DNA from: Pseudovirgaria hyperparasitica
Taxonomy: Eukaryota > Ascomycota > Dothideomycetes > Acrospermales > Acrospermaceae
Length of the DNA: 64,000 nt
Reading direction: 5' to 3'
Assembly (NCBI RefSeq): GCF_010093815.1
Contig: NW_022985562.1
Location: 620,001-684,000, forward strand
A program made the position numbers and the translations under genes. Below the pieces are notes generated by a model, which worked only from the letters and a program-made list of their open reading frames with translations, searched no databases and was not told where the DNA came from. Below, one piece after another: positions 35,532 to 46,168 of this stretch; positions within the stretch are counted from its first letter, which is position 1; each line of letters opens with the position of its first letter.

Positions 35532-36281
35532 ATGTCGGGGAAGAGTTCGGATCACGGACCACCACGCTCGTCAGGTCTCCTCAGCATTTCATCCCTCCTC
35601 ACGAGCGAGGACCCTTCCCCCCGCTCAGATCTGACCATATCCCAACCATCGGCAAATGAGAGTCTAACCATCGTATTCATCCACAAGAACGACGATCTAC
35701 TTTATCGTGTCCACATGCTTCTTAAGGAGGAGAATATCGTTCTCTTCACCCCAGCTGTGGCACCTTTATACCAACCTGGGAGAGACCCATTTGAACCCCT
35801 TGGCCGAGCTCTTTCGAAACATCACAGCCGAATCAGACATGTGCCGTACGTTCACGAGATGACACATGAGCACTTGACACGGCTTCGAGAAGCTCATGCT
35901 GTCGTCGTTGTTGTATGCGATGCCGGGGGTTCTGCTAAGTCCGTCATCTACGATAATGGCGGTGCTGTGAAGTGCAAAGGATCGAATCTGGAGGAGCAGG
36001 TGGCCTTTGCAAAAGCTGTCAATCGAACTATCATGGACGATGAAGGCGACATGTTCCATCTACCTGTTATACTGGTCCTCGTGACAGAAGATCCGAAGGA
36101 AAAGTACCGCGGGCAGACCCTCAAAGACAACCTTATTCATACCTTTGGTTCCGGAACCGTGGTCCATTGTGGGAGCTACTCCACTGATGCGTTGGAGAGA
36201 GTTGCAGATAGAATATTCGACCACGATGTTATAGATAGGGCACGTGAGCGAGATGAGAGTCTAGGCATGGATTTGGATTAG
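35532..36281 (+). CDS. Hypothetical protein, 249 residues
   Basis: This is an intronless predicted protein beginning MSGKSSDHGPP. The frame is open further upstream to about 35262, but the upstream part is less protein-like and ends just after a TTTATATATC run, so ATG 35532 is preferred. The N-terminal 45 residues are Ser/Pro-rich. The rest looks folded, alternating hydrophobic strands and charged helices: SLTIVFIHKNDDLLYRVHML, LREAHAVVVVVCDAGG, MFHLPVILVLVTEDPKEKYR, VVHCGSYSTDALERVADRIF. The strand-helix order resembles a Rossmann-like or TIR-like alpha/beta fold, but that is only an impression. No family recognised; no transmembrane segment. Confidence 0.6.
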   Translation: MSGKSSDHGPPRSSGLLSISSLLTSEDPSPRSDLTISQPSANESLTIVFIHKNDDLLYRVHMLLKEENIVLFTPAVAPLYQPGRDPFEPLGRALSKHHSRIRHVPYVHEMTHEHLTRLREAHAVVVVVCDAGGSAKSVIYDNGGAVKCKGSNLEEQVAFAKAVNRTIMDDEGDMFHLPVILVLVTEDPKEKYRGQTLKDNLIHTFGSGTVVHCGSYSTDALERVADRIFDHDVIDRARERDESLGMDLD

Positions 36282-36463
36282 GGATCGATGACGAGAAGGA
36301 CTTAAAGAGGCGGTTAAATTGGCGGTATCAGACACTCGCCTCCCTATTTCGCGTGAAGCAGCGAGCGGTATATACATGTCACCATTGATGGGGCTGATTT
36401 TCAAAGTTTTGCACGAATCGCGGCATTTACGATCTAGATGATACCATAAAGACATGCTTCAGC

Positions 36464-36495
<32 letters not shown>

Positions 36496-36846
36496 AACGA
36501 GTCTTCGAGCATGAATCAAACGAAACACGTTCCATAATTACCCGGAGAGAGTTATGTTCTGAGTGTGAAAATACCTACCTCATTGGTCATTCGAATGACA
36601 GGTTATTTGCAAGGATGATCAAAAGACGGTAGCATGCACCTGACATATCTAGAGTTACAAAAGTTTTTATGATATCGAGTTAGCGCTCATGATATTATGG
36701 TTTCCCAGAAAGCTTTCTGAGTCTCAGTTCTGAACGATAATATGCCTTGACCTCGAGGAAGTCCCAAACGCCGCCCAATGCAGTCTCTCTGTAGAAATCT
36801 CCAAGACACTATGCCAATCATCCTCTCATTATCTCCGGCCTCTTTA
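36282..36846. other. Intergenic between convergent genes
   Basis: AT-rich 3' flanks of the orphan gene and ssSPT, with a TA microsatellite in it. No gene supported. Confidence 0.6.
36464..36490 (+). repeat. AT dinucleotide microsatellite
   Basis: Thirteen and a half uninterrupted AT units (27 bp) in the intergenic stretch between two convergent genes. Confidence 0.95.
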
Positions 36847-37441
36847 TCACGCCTCCATGACCGCTCGACCATTTCCCATGAGTCCACCTGCAATCTCACC
36901 CGCACTCGTTGCTACGGTATGTTCCATAACCTGCTTGACTGGCTGCACCGCAGCTACAGTCTTGAGACTCGAATGCTCGTCACCGGCTAAGTAGTAGAAC
37001 ACGCGATGCGCAATGGTGGTGATGTGTTCGGGCAGGTAGAGGGAGGCGGCGATAATGATCATGCTGAGAAAGAGGAATAGAAAGGAGTCTGATTCACAAA
37101 TTAGCACCAGCTCACACAAGTCTTGCCGCGCCAGAAGGAAATATAGTGGTAGATGAGGGTTCAAAACTTCGCGATCGAGACCATAAGAGCGAAGGAAGAG
37201 AGGGTATAGGAGAGCGAGTTCACGCACTAAATATAAACTTCTCCGTCGGCGTCAGCATGTACAAGCTGAATGTCACCTCATACTGGTAGCGCTTGCGCTG
37301 CAACCAGCGCAGCAGCGGTTTCGGGCTGAGGATTGCGCTGAGAAGCACGAGAGAGGCACAGAAGAGGAGCACAAGCGTTGCCGTAGAGCTGAGGTCGACC
37401 ATGGTGCGTGGGAGCGATTGGGAGGATGATTGAGAAGCCAT
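36847..37441 (-). CDS. Small subunit of serine palmitoyltransferase-like protein (ssSPT)
   Basis: This predicted 151-residue ER membrane protein would stimulate serine palmitoyltransferase, the first step of sphingolipid synthesis. The exons on the minus strand are 37441-37228 and 37088-36847. The join reads YMLTPTEKFIF-N-SFLFLFLS, matching the ssSPT hallmark (YxLYMLEPWEkxxFNS in animal SPTSSA). Residues about 22-40 are a first hydrophobic segment (LVLLFCASLVLLSAILS), QRKRYQYEVTFSLYML is the family core, and SFLFLFLSMIIIAASLYLP is the second membrane segment followed by EHI, as in animal proteins. The fungal protein is longer at both ends than the roughly 70-residue animal form. The intron (139 bp, GTGCGTGAAC start) is long for this window. 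An in-frame second ATG exists at codon 14. The gene is head-to-head with the RF-1-domain gene. Confidence 0.82.
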
Positions 37442-37742
37442 TGTTCTGGGTGCGTGGATAGTCTTGAGACGGAGTGAGTATGTAAAGACTGTTCGCGCGA
37501 GTGTGAAGAAGCGTGTTCCGTGTTGTTGCTTCTGACTCCTGACGCTCTCGGAGTCTTGGGAAATTTCAGGCGGAGACGCACCCGTAGACTGGGCGGCGGA
37601 GCTGCCCTGAGCGGTGGGCGCGGTCAGGGATTTAATAGCGCCTCTGCGCTATTAGCTAGTTTCGTCATTTATATTACTTCTACTTCTATAGCTAGAGTTC
37701 TGATTGCTTAACCTCCACTAACAACTATGCGATGACCAGACA
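37442..37742. promoter_or_regulatory. 301-bp divergent promoter of ssSPT and the RF-1-domain gene
   Basis: A short shared promoter between two outward-facing genes. No TATA box close to either start. Imperfect copies of GCGCTATTAGC-like sequence occur at 37634-37655 (AGCGCCTCTGCGCTATTAGCTA). Confidence 0.45.
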
Positions 37743-38306
37743 ATGCGCGCTGTACTCCGCCCACGGACCCTTCTTCACTATGTACGCAATGTAATCCCCA
37801 ACCGCCAATTCTCCACGTCTCCAGCGCTCCTCAAAAGTCTCCCTGGCCCGCTTCCCCCAATTCTCGACACCGACATAACTGAAAACTTTCTGAAAGGCAG
37901 TGGTCCAGGCGGCCAGAAAATCAACAAGACCAACTCAGCAGTCCAGATTCTGCATCACCCAACAGGGCTGATTGTCAAATGCCAAGAGACGCGGTCGCGT
38001 AGCCAGAATCGCAAGATTGCGCGGCGCCGGTTGGCAGAGCGCATTGAGGAATTGCAGCTGGGAAGCGAGGCGCGCACGGCAAAGAAGGCTGCAAAGGAGG
38101 CGAAGAAGAAGAGTAGTGCGACAAAAAAGAGGAGAAGGAAGTATCGTCAATTGGACGCGGCGAAAAGGCTCGATGATAACGAAGGAGAGGAGGATGCCGA
38201 TGATGTTAACGAACCGAATGAGGTTGAGGAAGTAAAACAAGGCAAGCTGGATGGTGTAGAGAACAAAGATAAGGCGAAAGAGTCTAGTCCAGGATCGCTT
38301 GTATGA
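37743..38306 (+). CDS. Mitochondrial RF-1-domain peptide release/rescue factor
   Basis: This intronless gene encodes 187 residues. The N-terminus (MRAVLRPRTLLHYVRNVIPN, then RQFSTSP) is a typical basic mitochondrial presequence. The GGQ motif lies in KGSGPGGQKINKTNSAVQ, which triggers peptidyl-tRNA hydrolysis. HPTGLIVKCQETRSRSQNRK continues the RF-1 domain. No codon-recognition domain is present, and the tail is rich in K, R and acidic residues, so this is of the codon-independent ribosome-rescue type (relatives of human C12orf65/MTRFR and yeast Rso55) rather than a standard release factor. The lysine/arginine-rich tail fits binding in the ribosomal A site or mRNA channel. Coding-strand composition changes from C-rich to G/A-rich near 37960. 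Confidence 0.9.
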   Translation: MRAVLRPRTLLHYVRNVIPNRQFSTSPALLKSLPGPLPPILDTDITENFLKGSGPGGQKINKTNSAVQILHHPTGLIVKCQETRSRSQNRKIARRRLAERIEELQLGSEARTAKKAAKEAKKKSSATKKRRRKYRQLDAAKRLDDNEGEEDADDVNEPNEVEEVKQGKLDGVENKDKAKESSPGSLV

Positions 38307-38715
38307 CGAGCGCTGTACTAGCAAACTGCTCGACAGACTGACTCAGGAGAACATCTGGGCTACAACAATAGCCACAAATAGAGTAATCCCACATCACCGG
38401 TCGACCAACTGTCCATAAACTTACAAGTCAAGACTGGTTCAAGACACGAACAACACCCTCAGCGCTGAGACATAAGTGTAGGGGATGGATAGCATGCACC
38501 GGGACGAAGCGAGATAAAAACGCCGTGAAATCTATACATGAATTATTCTGAAAACCTGGAAAGGCTTCCGCTCATGGTCTATCTGGTTCCAAATTCAAGC
38601 AATCATAGTAAAACAAAACCTCTCTGTAGAGAACTACAGACATGTTCCAAAGTTAACGTTCGTATGACGAAGAGCTTTCATCCTCCAAATACCTAGATTT
38701 GACCTCCTGCGCTTT
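38307..38715. other. Intergenic between convergent genes
   Basis: 3' flanks of the RF-1-domain gene and Yhm2. No gene supported. Confidence 0.6.
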
Positions 38716-39901
38716 CTAGTGTTTCGCAGTAACGGTCTCTCCAGTGAGCTTCTCGACAGCTTCCTTGGCACTATCACATTGTTAGTAATTGCACTTTAGA
38801 AAGTCTCTCTTCAGTAACTCACATGTCACCCAAAGCGACCATACAAACTGTCTGCCAAACGCCAAGAGCGATTCTAGGAGTGACGCCGCGGTATAAGCCC
38901 TTGATACCGTTTTGTTGATAGATGTACTTGAAGGCAGATCCCACACCCAGCTTCTTGGGACGGTTCGGATCGTCCTTCTTACTCTGCATCTCTACGCGGA
39001 CGACCTCAATGGGCTGATTCCAGGCACTAAGACCTCCACCAAGAGCACTGGCGATGATCTTCTCGGGAGTACTGAGCTTCACGCCGTCTTCCTTGCCGCC
39101 AACTTTCCGGATGCCGTCCTCTGCGATACGCGATAGACCAAATCGAGAACCCCAGTTAGTGACCTGGCGCACAGCGACAGCGTTGACACCTTTGTTGATG
39201 CCGCGGATACCCTCTGCGCGGTAGATGCCCATAAAAGTCTCAAGCGTACCTGGAGGCTTCTTTCCGGCAGCAGCGACCTTATGCTTGGTGATTTCGACGG
39301 TCTTCATACAGGTACAGAATCCCATCGTTGCGTAAGCTTGCGCCAAACCACCAATCATACCACCGCTGATACCAGCGCCAAAGTTGTTCGCACCGAATGA
39401 CTTTGCGTAGTATTCGGCTTCGGAAGCGACAAAGATGAGGACAGCACCCTTAGTAGAGGCTTCGATCCAGGCCCAGGGGATGAGACCTTGATAGACTAGA
39501 GGAGGCACAATTGTCAGATACGATGTTCCTACATTGATCTGGTGTTTCCGTCTACTCACATCCCAGAACGCCGCCGCGGCCCCATATCCTGCCAATAGCT
39601 CCAGCGAAGCCATCACCTCTGTTGGCAGCCATTGTGGTCTTTGTCACCTCCAAGGGCTATAGGTTCACCATCAGCTTTGTTTGTCTTCTGTTGGTCGGTG
39701 ATCGTTACCTGACCCAGCGTCGTGACCTCGAACATGTTCAGACCAGCTCCAACTGCAGCACGTTGGGTCAGCTCCGAGCCATCTCATCAGATAGTTATAG
39801 AATCACTTACGCAGCAGATTACTGAACTTGATTGGCTTCTTCTCCAATGGTTGAGCTGGCGGTGCGGTGACACCGCCAATTGTCGCTGGAGGACCAGACA
39901 T
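38716..39901 (-). CDS. YHM2: Mitochondrial citrate/oxoglutarate carrier Yhm2
   Basis: This is a predicted 319-residue inner-membrane carrier that exports citrate in exchange for oxoglutarate in yeast, supporting NADPH shuttling. The five exons on the minus strand are 39901-39811, 39752-39709, 39656-39560, 39495-38823 and 38770-38716. The start is MSGPPATIGGVTAPP, and the end is DIAKEAVEKLTGETVTAKH. Carrier motifs are PLEVTKTTMAANRGD (first repeat) and PIEVVRVEMQ (third repeat). YQGLIPWAWIEASTKGAVL and MGFCTCMKTVEITKHK are characteristic of Yhm2. Introns are 52-64 bp. Early transcript regions are very short exons, so the first three exons depend on splice signals, but all joins give the conserved sequence. 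Citrate synthase is encoded 11 kb away; this is probably coincidence. Confidence 0.94.
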
Positions 39902-40703
39902 CTCAGGAAGTTATTGGAGGAGTAAGGGGCCCTGACCAAGGGAGTCGGTTGCTTCTTCGCAGGGAGGACGAGGTTATGGATCGAAAATGCTCCGCAAGGT
40001 GCGCGGTAATAGATTTATATGGAAAGGGGAGACAAATGTCCGTGCAAGAGTGGAGTTGTCGTGCAATGAAAGCGTTGAGAGTAGAGCTGCGGTCTTGTCC
40101 GTGTGAGCGGCGTCTATACCCGAACCGGCCTCCGACAAAGAGCTTGGTTCGCGACAATTAAGTCTCGCCTGGCCCCCGTCTGATACGACCAACTAGCCCG
40201 ATATCGGACTGTGTCTATGAAAGTGCAGAGTATCTTGTAAATGTTGTAATGTCTCAGGATACTACTATTTCAAGGGGTAGAGTCGGAAAATATAGCTACT
40301 CGAGGCCATTGTATCTTCTACACGTGACGCATAAACGCTACTCGGTGTTTGTTGAGGCTCCCGGACCAGGAAAGCGAGCAGCTCGGCTCCGCTAACAAGG
40401 CACTAAAAGGTGCAGACGTAAGGTGGTGAACTTGGCCCTCAGACTGGGCATGGATCAACTTGTATAATAGCAGTATCCATTCTAGCTGTAAATTGATCTT
40501 CCATACACCGCCATCGTCCAAACCTCACGCCGCATGCCAAAATTTCATTTCTCGTTCGCACACAACCCCTTAAAATGCAGAGATCCGAAGCCTGGTTCAA
40601 GTGCGTATTGTAGAGCAAAAATGCAGTCTGTAGACATCAGTATCGATTTTCTTTTGGTCAAACCGTGTAGAATTGCTTTACTCACAGTTGGCCAGTTTTT
40701 CGA
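39902..40703. other. Intergenic, Yhm2 promoter
   Basis: Promoter of the minus-strand Yhm2 gene and 3' flank of the next minus-strand gene would both lie here. No supported gene. Confidence 0.5.
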
Positions 40704-41204
40704 TCAAGTGCTTACTCCAGAGTCAACACGTACCATCTCGCTGCCCTTTTTCACCTCGCTATCGGTATGAAGCCCTGTCAACCAAACACGCAACTTGCTG
40801 ATGCGCTTCTGCTTACGGAGGTCCTTCCTGACTGGCTCCCACGACTGTAGATGCGTCCATCTATACGTCGCTCGAGCCTGGAAATGATGCTTCTGCCAAT
40901 AGCCCAGTGCTTCATCGAATTCTGGTTCCTCCCAAACTATCTGTAGTATTTCGGGCTTGTAACATATGACCTTCATATTGATTTCAAGAGTCCACAAGTT
41001 GACCAGGTGATCTCCTTGATAACCTTCTCCTTTGAGCGAAATGAATATCTTATGAGCCTCTTCGAATAGTTCTCGGACTCTGGAATAGCTCAAATGATGG
41101 CCTTTCATTGAGGCTGCCTGCTCCTTCTTGCATATAATACCGGGCAGTCGGTCCTTAATGTCCTCCCAGGTGAGATCGCGGTGGTGATCCGAAGTGGAAG
41201 CCAT
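40704..41204 (-). CDS. Hypothetical protein, 166 residues
   Basis: This predicted intronless protein begins MASTSDHHRDLTWEDIKDRL. It is rich in charged and aromatic residues (tryptophans in LGYWQKHHFQARATYRW and HLQSWEPVRKDLRK), has no signal peptide or membrane segment, and looks mostly helical. The AT/CA-rich leader (CAATCACAACCCATAATGG) is a good start context. A GTACGT sequence 25 bases before the stop could be a donor, so the last eight residues may be replaced by another exon. No family recognised. A decayed coding-like stretch lies just upstream on the same strand. Confidence 0.55.
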   Translation of the reverse strand: MASTSDHHRDLTWEDIKDRLPGIICKKEQAASMKGHHLSYSRVRELFEEAHKIFISLKGEGYQGDHLVNLWTLEINMKVICYKPEILQIVWEEPEFDEALGYWQKHHFQARATYRWTHLQSWEPVRKDLRKQKRISKLRVWLTGLHTDSEVKKGSEMVRVDSGVST

Positions 41205-41380
41205 TATGGGTTGTGATTGTATTTGTTATTTATTTTATTCGACAGATAAAAAAAAGTGGAAGTTGAAAATTTGGCGTCGTATTGAAATGCGCTCGATTCT
41301 TTTATTCTGCAGAGTATACCACAGGAGATAAATTTATTTCTGACCTCTTTTTGCCAGTGTCTAACTATGGTTATCTAGGC

Positions 41381-41880
41381 TCACGAGAACTCTGGTTCAG
41401 TGATCGTTCTAAGTTCACACTCAATTCTGACTCCATATTCCGTCCTCATCCTCTCTAGCTCAAGGTACATGCCATGGATCCATTCAACATCTAGGTCTAG
41501 TGGACCAATATTCTCGATATTCTCGAGGTCTTTCCACCACCGACGCCTATCATCAATTGACTCGGATTCCTTTGGCTATGTGCTATGAAGGACAGAATCG
41601 CAATAGATGGGATTTTTTAACGTACTCAAAGTCTTTGCTCCGTAGTTCGATATGCTGGAATTCTTCGATGCCGCATTTCGGGGTGCTCTTCTCTTCACGT
41701 GGCCTCATAGACCGTTGATACTTGCGCGGAAGCTGTGAGGTTGTCTGAAGTTCGGGATCGAGGTCGTAGGATCCATTGTATAGCTACATGAAACAGGTGT
41801 TTTCTACTAACCACTAGAGTCTGGCATGTCGGTAATATCTAATTGTGCATCTATGGTTGGCTCTAAGCTGTCATGGATTC
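41381..41880 (-). pseudogene. Coding-like stretch, probably decayed or unresolved gene
   Basis: Two blocks read as protein on the minus strand: 41783-41622 (beginning LYNGSYDLDPELQ) and 41575-41381 (PKESESIDDRRRWWKDLENI, then ECELRTITEPEFS and a stop). A phase-0 join is possible with a weak donor GTTAAA and acceptor CACATAG. A third block upstream (41880-41822, DSLEPTIDAQLDITDMPDSS) cannot be joined in frame. I cannot find a start. It may be a decaying gene or a gene with unusual splicing. Family unknown. Confidence 0.4.
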
Positions 41881-42463
41881 AACCACGCTGGGCTGATCCT
41901 ACCACATCGATATATGTTTAAAAAAAGTTGGCCAAATTTCGACAGCCAACCTTAAGAAGTGTGCATTTTCTGTTCTTGTGATTGACAAGGACCACAGTCT
42001 ACTTAATGACCAAGACTAGGGTTACAATTTGCAATCACGTAGTCCTGGGCTACTCGTACATTTTGGCCATGAGAAGTGATACGGCGCTACATCCTTATTG
42101 TATTAAGCTCAACTGAGAATAACCTATCAACTCCTGGACGTATGACCTATGGACAAGAACGATATCCTGAGGGCCTATAGTTCTTTTCAATTTCCAGGCA
42201 AGCTACCGTTATCAGCTCACTGTAGTCTTTGCGTACCAAGGTTACGATATGCCTAGCGGCCCAATGTCACACATCTATAAGAAGTGTTGAGCGACACATG
42301 GAGACCACATATGTGACTGCCTTATTCGTACATGAATTATTTCCTTTAAAGTTGAACTCTCTCATATGCTCATCCGAATATCATACGAGAAGACTCTAAG
42401 ACTCTTAACCCATCAAGAGCTCACTTCCATTTAATAACATCTAACGATAGAACGAAATGTTAG
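41881..42463. other. Intergenic, AT-rich, no supported gene
   Basis: Only short frames broken by stops. No repeats or transposon ends seen. Confidence 0.5.
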
Positions 42464-43087
42464 TCCTTTACTACTTCGCGACTTGATTTCTGTGCTCTCA
42501 GTAACACGTTTAGAAGCCACTGTTCTCTCGGCCACGCATATTTCTTATATCCGTATCGATCATCTTGTTTGCTTCCGCGGCTCAGAGTTTCAACTGTCAG
42601 GCTTCTATCTCACCCTTTATCTACCCCTTCATACTTGGCATTCGAGATACTCACCAGATATGATAACCTCGAACATAGCACCTACCTAATCAGGACGAAA
42701 TCGAACAACTCAGTATCAGAAACTAGACCGGCACAAGACCAGCCGAAGATTACACGCGGTTCAGTGGGGAAAGAAAACAGAAGTTGAATCTCTAACACCG
42801 AGTACCTCGTCGCTCATAGCGAGGAGGACAACGTTGTTGCCAAAGCGAGGACTGACGATGTTTCTGATAGCATCCTAGACATCTGCGAGACGAAGTAAGT
42901 AAGTGACGAGAATATGATCAAGAATCATGGGACAAAGAATAAATTGGCAGTCGTTGAGGAGTTGTTGACCAGCTTGATTGTTGACGAGAAGAGCGTAGGC
43001 ACTGCAGAGGATACTGCAATAGATCAATATATCTTGGCAGACTGTTTACCATGGTGGTCAACAGGGATCATGGGTGGCCAATGTTAG
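42464..43087 (+). pseudogene. Interrupted reading frame, probable pseudogene fragment
   Basis: One frame runs from 42464 to the TAG at 43085-43087 with only two internal stops (TGA at 42785-42787, TAA at 42896-42898). The second half reads like genuine protein: AHSEEDNVVAKARTDDVSDS, then after the TAA ENMIKNHGTKNKLAVVEELL, TSLIVDEKSVGTAEDTAIDQ and CLPWWSTG. A GTAAGT at the TAA could be an old donor, but no acceptor restores the frame. I read it as a decayed gene copy. The parent family is unknown. The N-terminal half is less convincing. Confidence 0.35.
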
Positions 43088-43687
43088 CGAACACGGTTTC
43101 TGAGGGCCAGAGGACCTAGTTCTGATATAGCCAACTGTCCACAGTACTCCGAGGGCGTTGAATATGTACTATGTGGATGGATATTCATTACTGCCAATCT
43201 CATGCAACAATGCAACAGATGTAAAAGAAATCTGACCATTTTAATTGGCTAGCCTTGAGAGCCGAACGCGGCGATTAGCGCCACTGACTTGCATGGCGGG
43301 GGAGCGGCGGAGGCCGACTATGGCGTGGGGCATCCGTAAATTTGCTTCACTTGCGCGAGGTGGCCTATTTCTGGCCGTTTGTTTTTTCACCTGGCGATTC
43401 CAGGATCCTCTCATTTGGGATTCGTGCCCAGGACGATTTGTATTGGATTTTCCCTTCGTAGGTGATTGGCATCAAGGTGCGTCCTTACGGCGTGTATCAA
43501 CGGGCTGTACCGCTAAATTTGGGTATTGACGTCTGCGACAGCTTCGGATTGAGTCAATACGAGATTCTTAATTGGCGCAACTCCCCATCCTTGGTTGTCA
43601 TCACTCAACCTTCGCGCACACGTTGTCGCCTTATATACGACATCATTGATACTGTGATTCTTGCGACCAAGAAGGGACTCACAAATT
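43088..43687. promoter_or_regulatory. Intergenic, adenylosuccinate synthetase promoter
   Basis: About 600 bp with no convincing gene. The right part should be the promoter and leader of the purine gene. Confidence 0.45.
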
Positions 43688-45347
43688 ATGTCGTCGACAA
43701 TAGACCCAAGTAAAAGAGTGGTGACGGTTGTTCTCGGCGCCCAGTGGGGCGACGAAGGCAAAGGCAAGCTTGCCGACATCTTGTGCTCAAAAGCTTCAGT
43801 ATGCTGCCGAGCTGCTGGTGGTAATAATGCAGGACACACTATTGTTGCCAACGGAGTCACGTATGACTTCCACATATTGCCTTCTGGCTTGGTGAATCCG
43901 GGCTGTATCAACCTGATCGGGAGGTACGTATGCGTTAGCAGCAACAACAACTGAAACCTCTGATATATTCTGACCGGAACTAGTGGTACTGTCGTTCACA
44001 TCCCTTCGTTCTTCAAGTATGGCCCTCAAGCGTCCCACATCCTAACACACGATATTGATTTTTGGATAGCGAGCTCGAAGCCCTCCGTAAGAACAACCTG
44101 GATACTAAGGACAGGATATATATCAGCGATCGTGCGCATGTGGTGCTGGATCTGCACCAAAAGGTCGATGGATTGGAAGAGGCAGAGCTGGGTAAGGGTT
44201 TGATCGGAACCACCAAGAAGGGCATTGGCCCAACATACAGTTCGAAAGCAACAAGAGGTGGCATCCGTATCTGCGACATATTTCACATAGACGTCGAAGA
44301 TAAGATACGACGCCTCGCGGACGGATACAAGAAACGTTTCGGTGAGCTGCTTCAGTACGATGTAGAAGAGGAGATTGCGCGCTTCAGAACCTACCGGGAA
44401 AGTTTACAGGAATTCGTGATTGATCAGATTCCATTCTTGAAGTCTGTCAAGGATCAGAAAGCTAGCATCCTTGTGGAGGGTGCTAATGCCGTGATGCTTG
44501 ATATTGTGAGCAGCTCCCAACTCGGCTTATGGGTGACAGCGCTAAGTGAAAACTAGGATTACGGAACTTACCCCTATGTGACATCAAGCAGTAAGTCTTA
44601 GTATGCCCGGAGAGCGTCCCATATTGACATGAACAGACACTGGCATCGGTGGAGTTATCACAGGCCTCACTCTGGGGTGGAATTCCATTAAAGACGTTAT
44701 CGGTGTTGTTAAAGCCTACACTACTCGCGTTGTCAGTGTCTCTTCCAACCAAGGCTCGTTTAATCTATGCTGATAGGATGAATAGGGTAGCGGACCGTTC
44801 CCAACAGAGCAACTCAACGAAGTTGGAGAGGCAATGCAGAACGTCGGGCGCGAATTCGGTGTTACGACAGGAAGAAAGCGTCGTTGTGGTTGGTAAGTTG
44901 CTACCATACCATTTCTCTACCAATTTTCAAATGCTTATCATGTACTAGGCTCGATCTCGTGTTGGTGAGATACTCTCATGAAGTCAACCAATACACATCA
45001 TTGAACATTACAAAGCTTGACGTAGGTACTCTGACCGACAAATCTGAAACTTCCCATTGACGTATTATCAGATATTGGACGATTTCAGTGAATTGAAGAT
45101 AGCTGTCGGCTACAAGCATAACGGTCAGCCATTGGAGTCGTTCCCAGCAGATCTCCATACGCTCGCTGAAGTTGAGGTTGAGTATAAGACGCTTCCAGGC
45201 TGGAAGACCTCTACCGTCGGCGTCAAGTCCTACGCAGAACTACCAGAAAATGCGAGAAACTACATCGAATTCATCGAAAAAGAGGTCGATGTACCGATCA
45301 CGTACATAGGAACTGGTCCAGGCAGGGAGAGCATGCTAACGCGGTGA
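43688..45347 (+). CDS. ADE12: Adenylosuccinate synthetase
   Basis: This is a predicted 429-residue enzyme joining IMP and aspartate with GTP, the first committed step to AMP. It has eight exons: 43688-43923, 43984-44016, 44070-44505, 44557-44590, 44637-44731, 44786-44892, 44949-45021 and 45072-45347, with introns of 46-60 bp. All joins are in phase. Motifs are [17 protein letters not shown] (phosphate-binding loop and catalytic aspartate), [12 protein letters not shown] with the catalytic histidine, [35 protein letters not shown] across an intron, and the C-terminal [12 protein letters not shown]. Length agrees with eukaryotic enzymes. One intron donor is GTCAGT, slightly off consensus. Without splicing the gene looks broken in four places, but each break coincides with a good short intron. 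Confidence 0.96.
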
Positions 45348-45713
45348 GCGGCATGACACGCTGGTCGCATTCTGATATGGTCCGCAGGTGGAACCCCACG
45401 TAGAAGTGCTGGAGAAAGAAGTTCTATAGAAAGCAATGTACAAAGCCATTCTTAGCAAGGAGTCGCCGACCAAGTCTTTTGTTCAGCAAGTCACTGACAG
45501 TTTGATAGCAGGAAGCTCGGTCGCAGGCAAGAGTCCAAATGAAATATTCATAATCCATGAGCAACTCGGGAGTCCTATACAAAAACTTATCAATTGTAAA
45601 CGTCGTCAAGATCAGCACCTCGCCAAGCCTGACACATCGCACGTGTCTCGTTCCGACTGGGCAATAGTAATACTCGAACTCACAACTCGGTTGCTTGCCA
45701 TCAGCAGCGAATA
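45348..45713. other. Intergenic, no supported gene
   Basis: 3' flank of adenylosuccinate synthetase. Short frames only. Confidence 0.55.
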
Positions 45714-46168
45714 ATGACATCATATACTAAAAGCACCTATCGAGGAGCCGCAAGTTCACAAACACCTCCGCTTGATTCTCTAGGAGGCCACATCAGCGAA
45801 CCACAGAACGCAGGGTACAACTCGGCCCCTTCCAGCGCCACTCCGGCGTCATTCTTCCAACCTTCCCCAGAAGTCCCTGTCAAGGCCGTAATCATCGGCA
45901 TTTCACTTCTGTGCGCACGCAGTGAATTGCCAGATAGATATCGACAGGTCAACTGCTGCGCTGGCCTTTACCCACTGATAAGATGCAGGGCAGGTGCCAA
46001 GACCTGTATCCCGACAAGATACAAGCCCGTTGGATCCTGTCGGAGCTTACAGCGACGAACTGCAGTTCACTGGTTATGGCAAGAGACTTGCCGAGAGCCT
46101 GGGCGGAGACAGAAAAAGAAAAGAAGGCTGCGTTATTTTCGAGGCGCAAGGTTCTCAAGGAGGTGTGA
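45714..46168 (+). CDS. Small hypothetical protein, doubtful model
   Basis: A frame starting MTSYTKSTYRGAASSQTPPL is Ser/Pro-rich and protein-like for about 55 residues. A possible 41-bp intron (45948-45988, GTCAAC...GATGCAG) would join it to a charged second exon (DLYPDKIQARWILSELTATN, then AWAETEKEKKAALFSRRK), giving 137 residues. Another frame of the second part (DELQFTGYGKRLAESLGG) looks at least as good, so the splice model is unsure. No family recognised. Confidence 0.3.

Noticed and set aside
43924-45071. Apparent frame breaks in adenylosuccinate synthetase, suggesting a pseudogene
   Set aside because: Each break coincides with a 46-60 bp GT-AG intron, and splicing restores the complete conserved protein.
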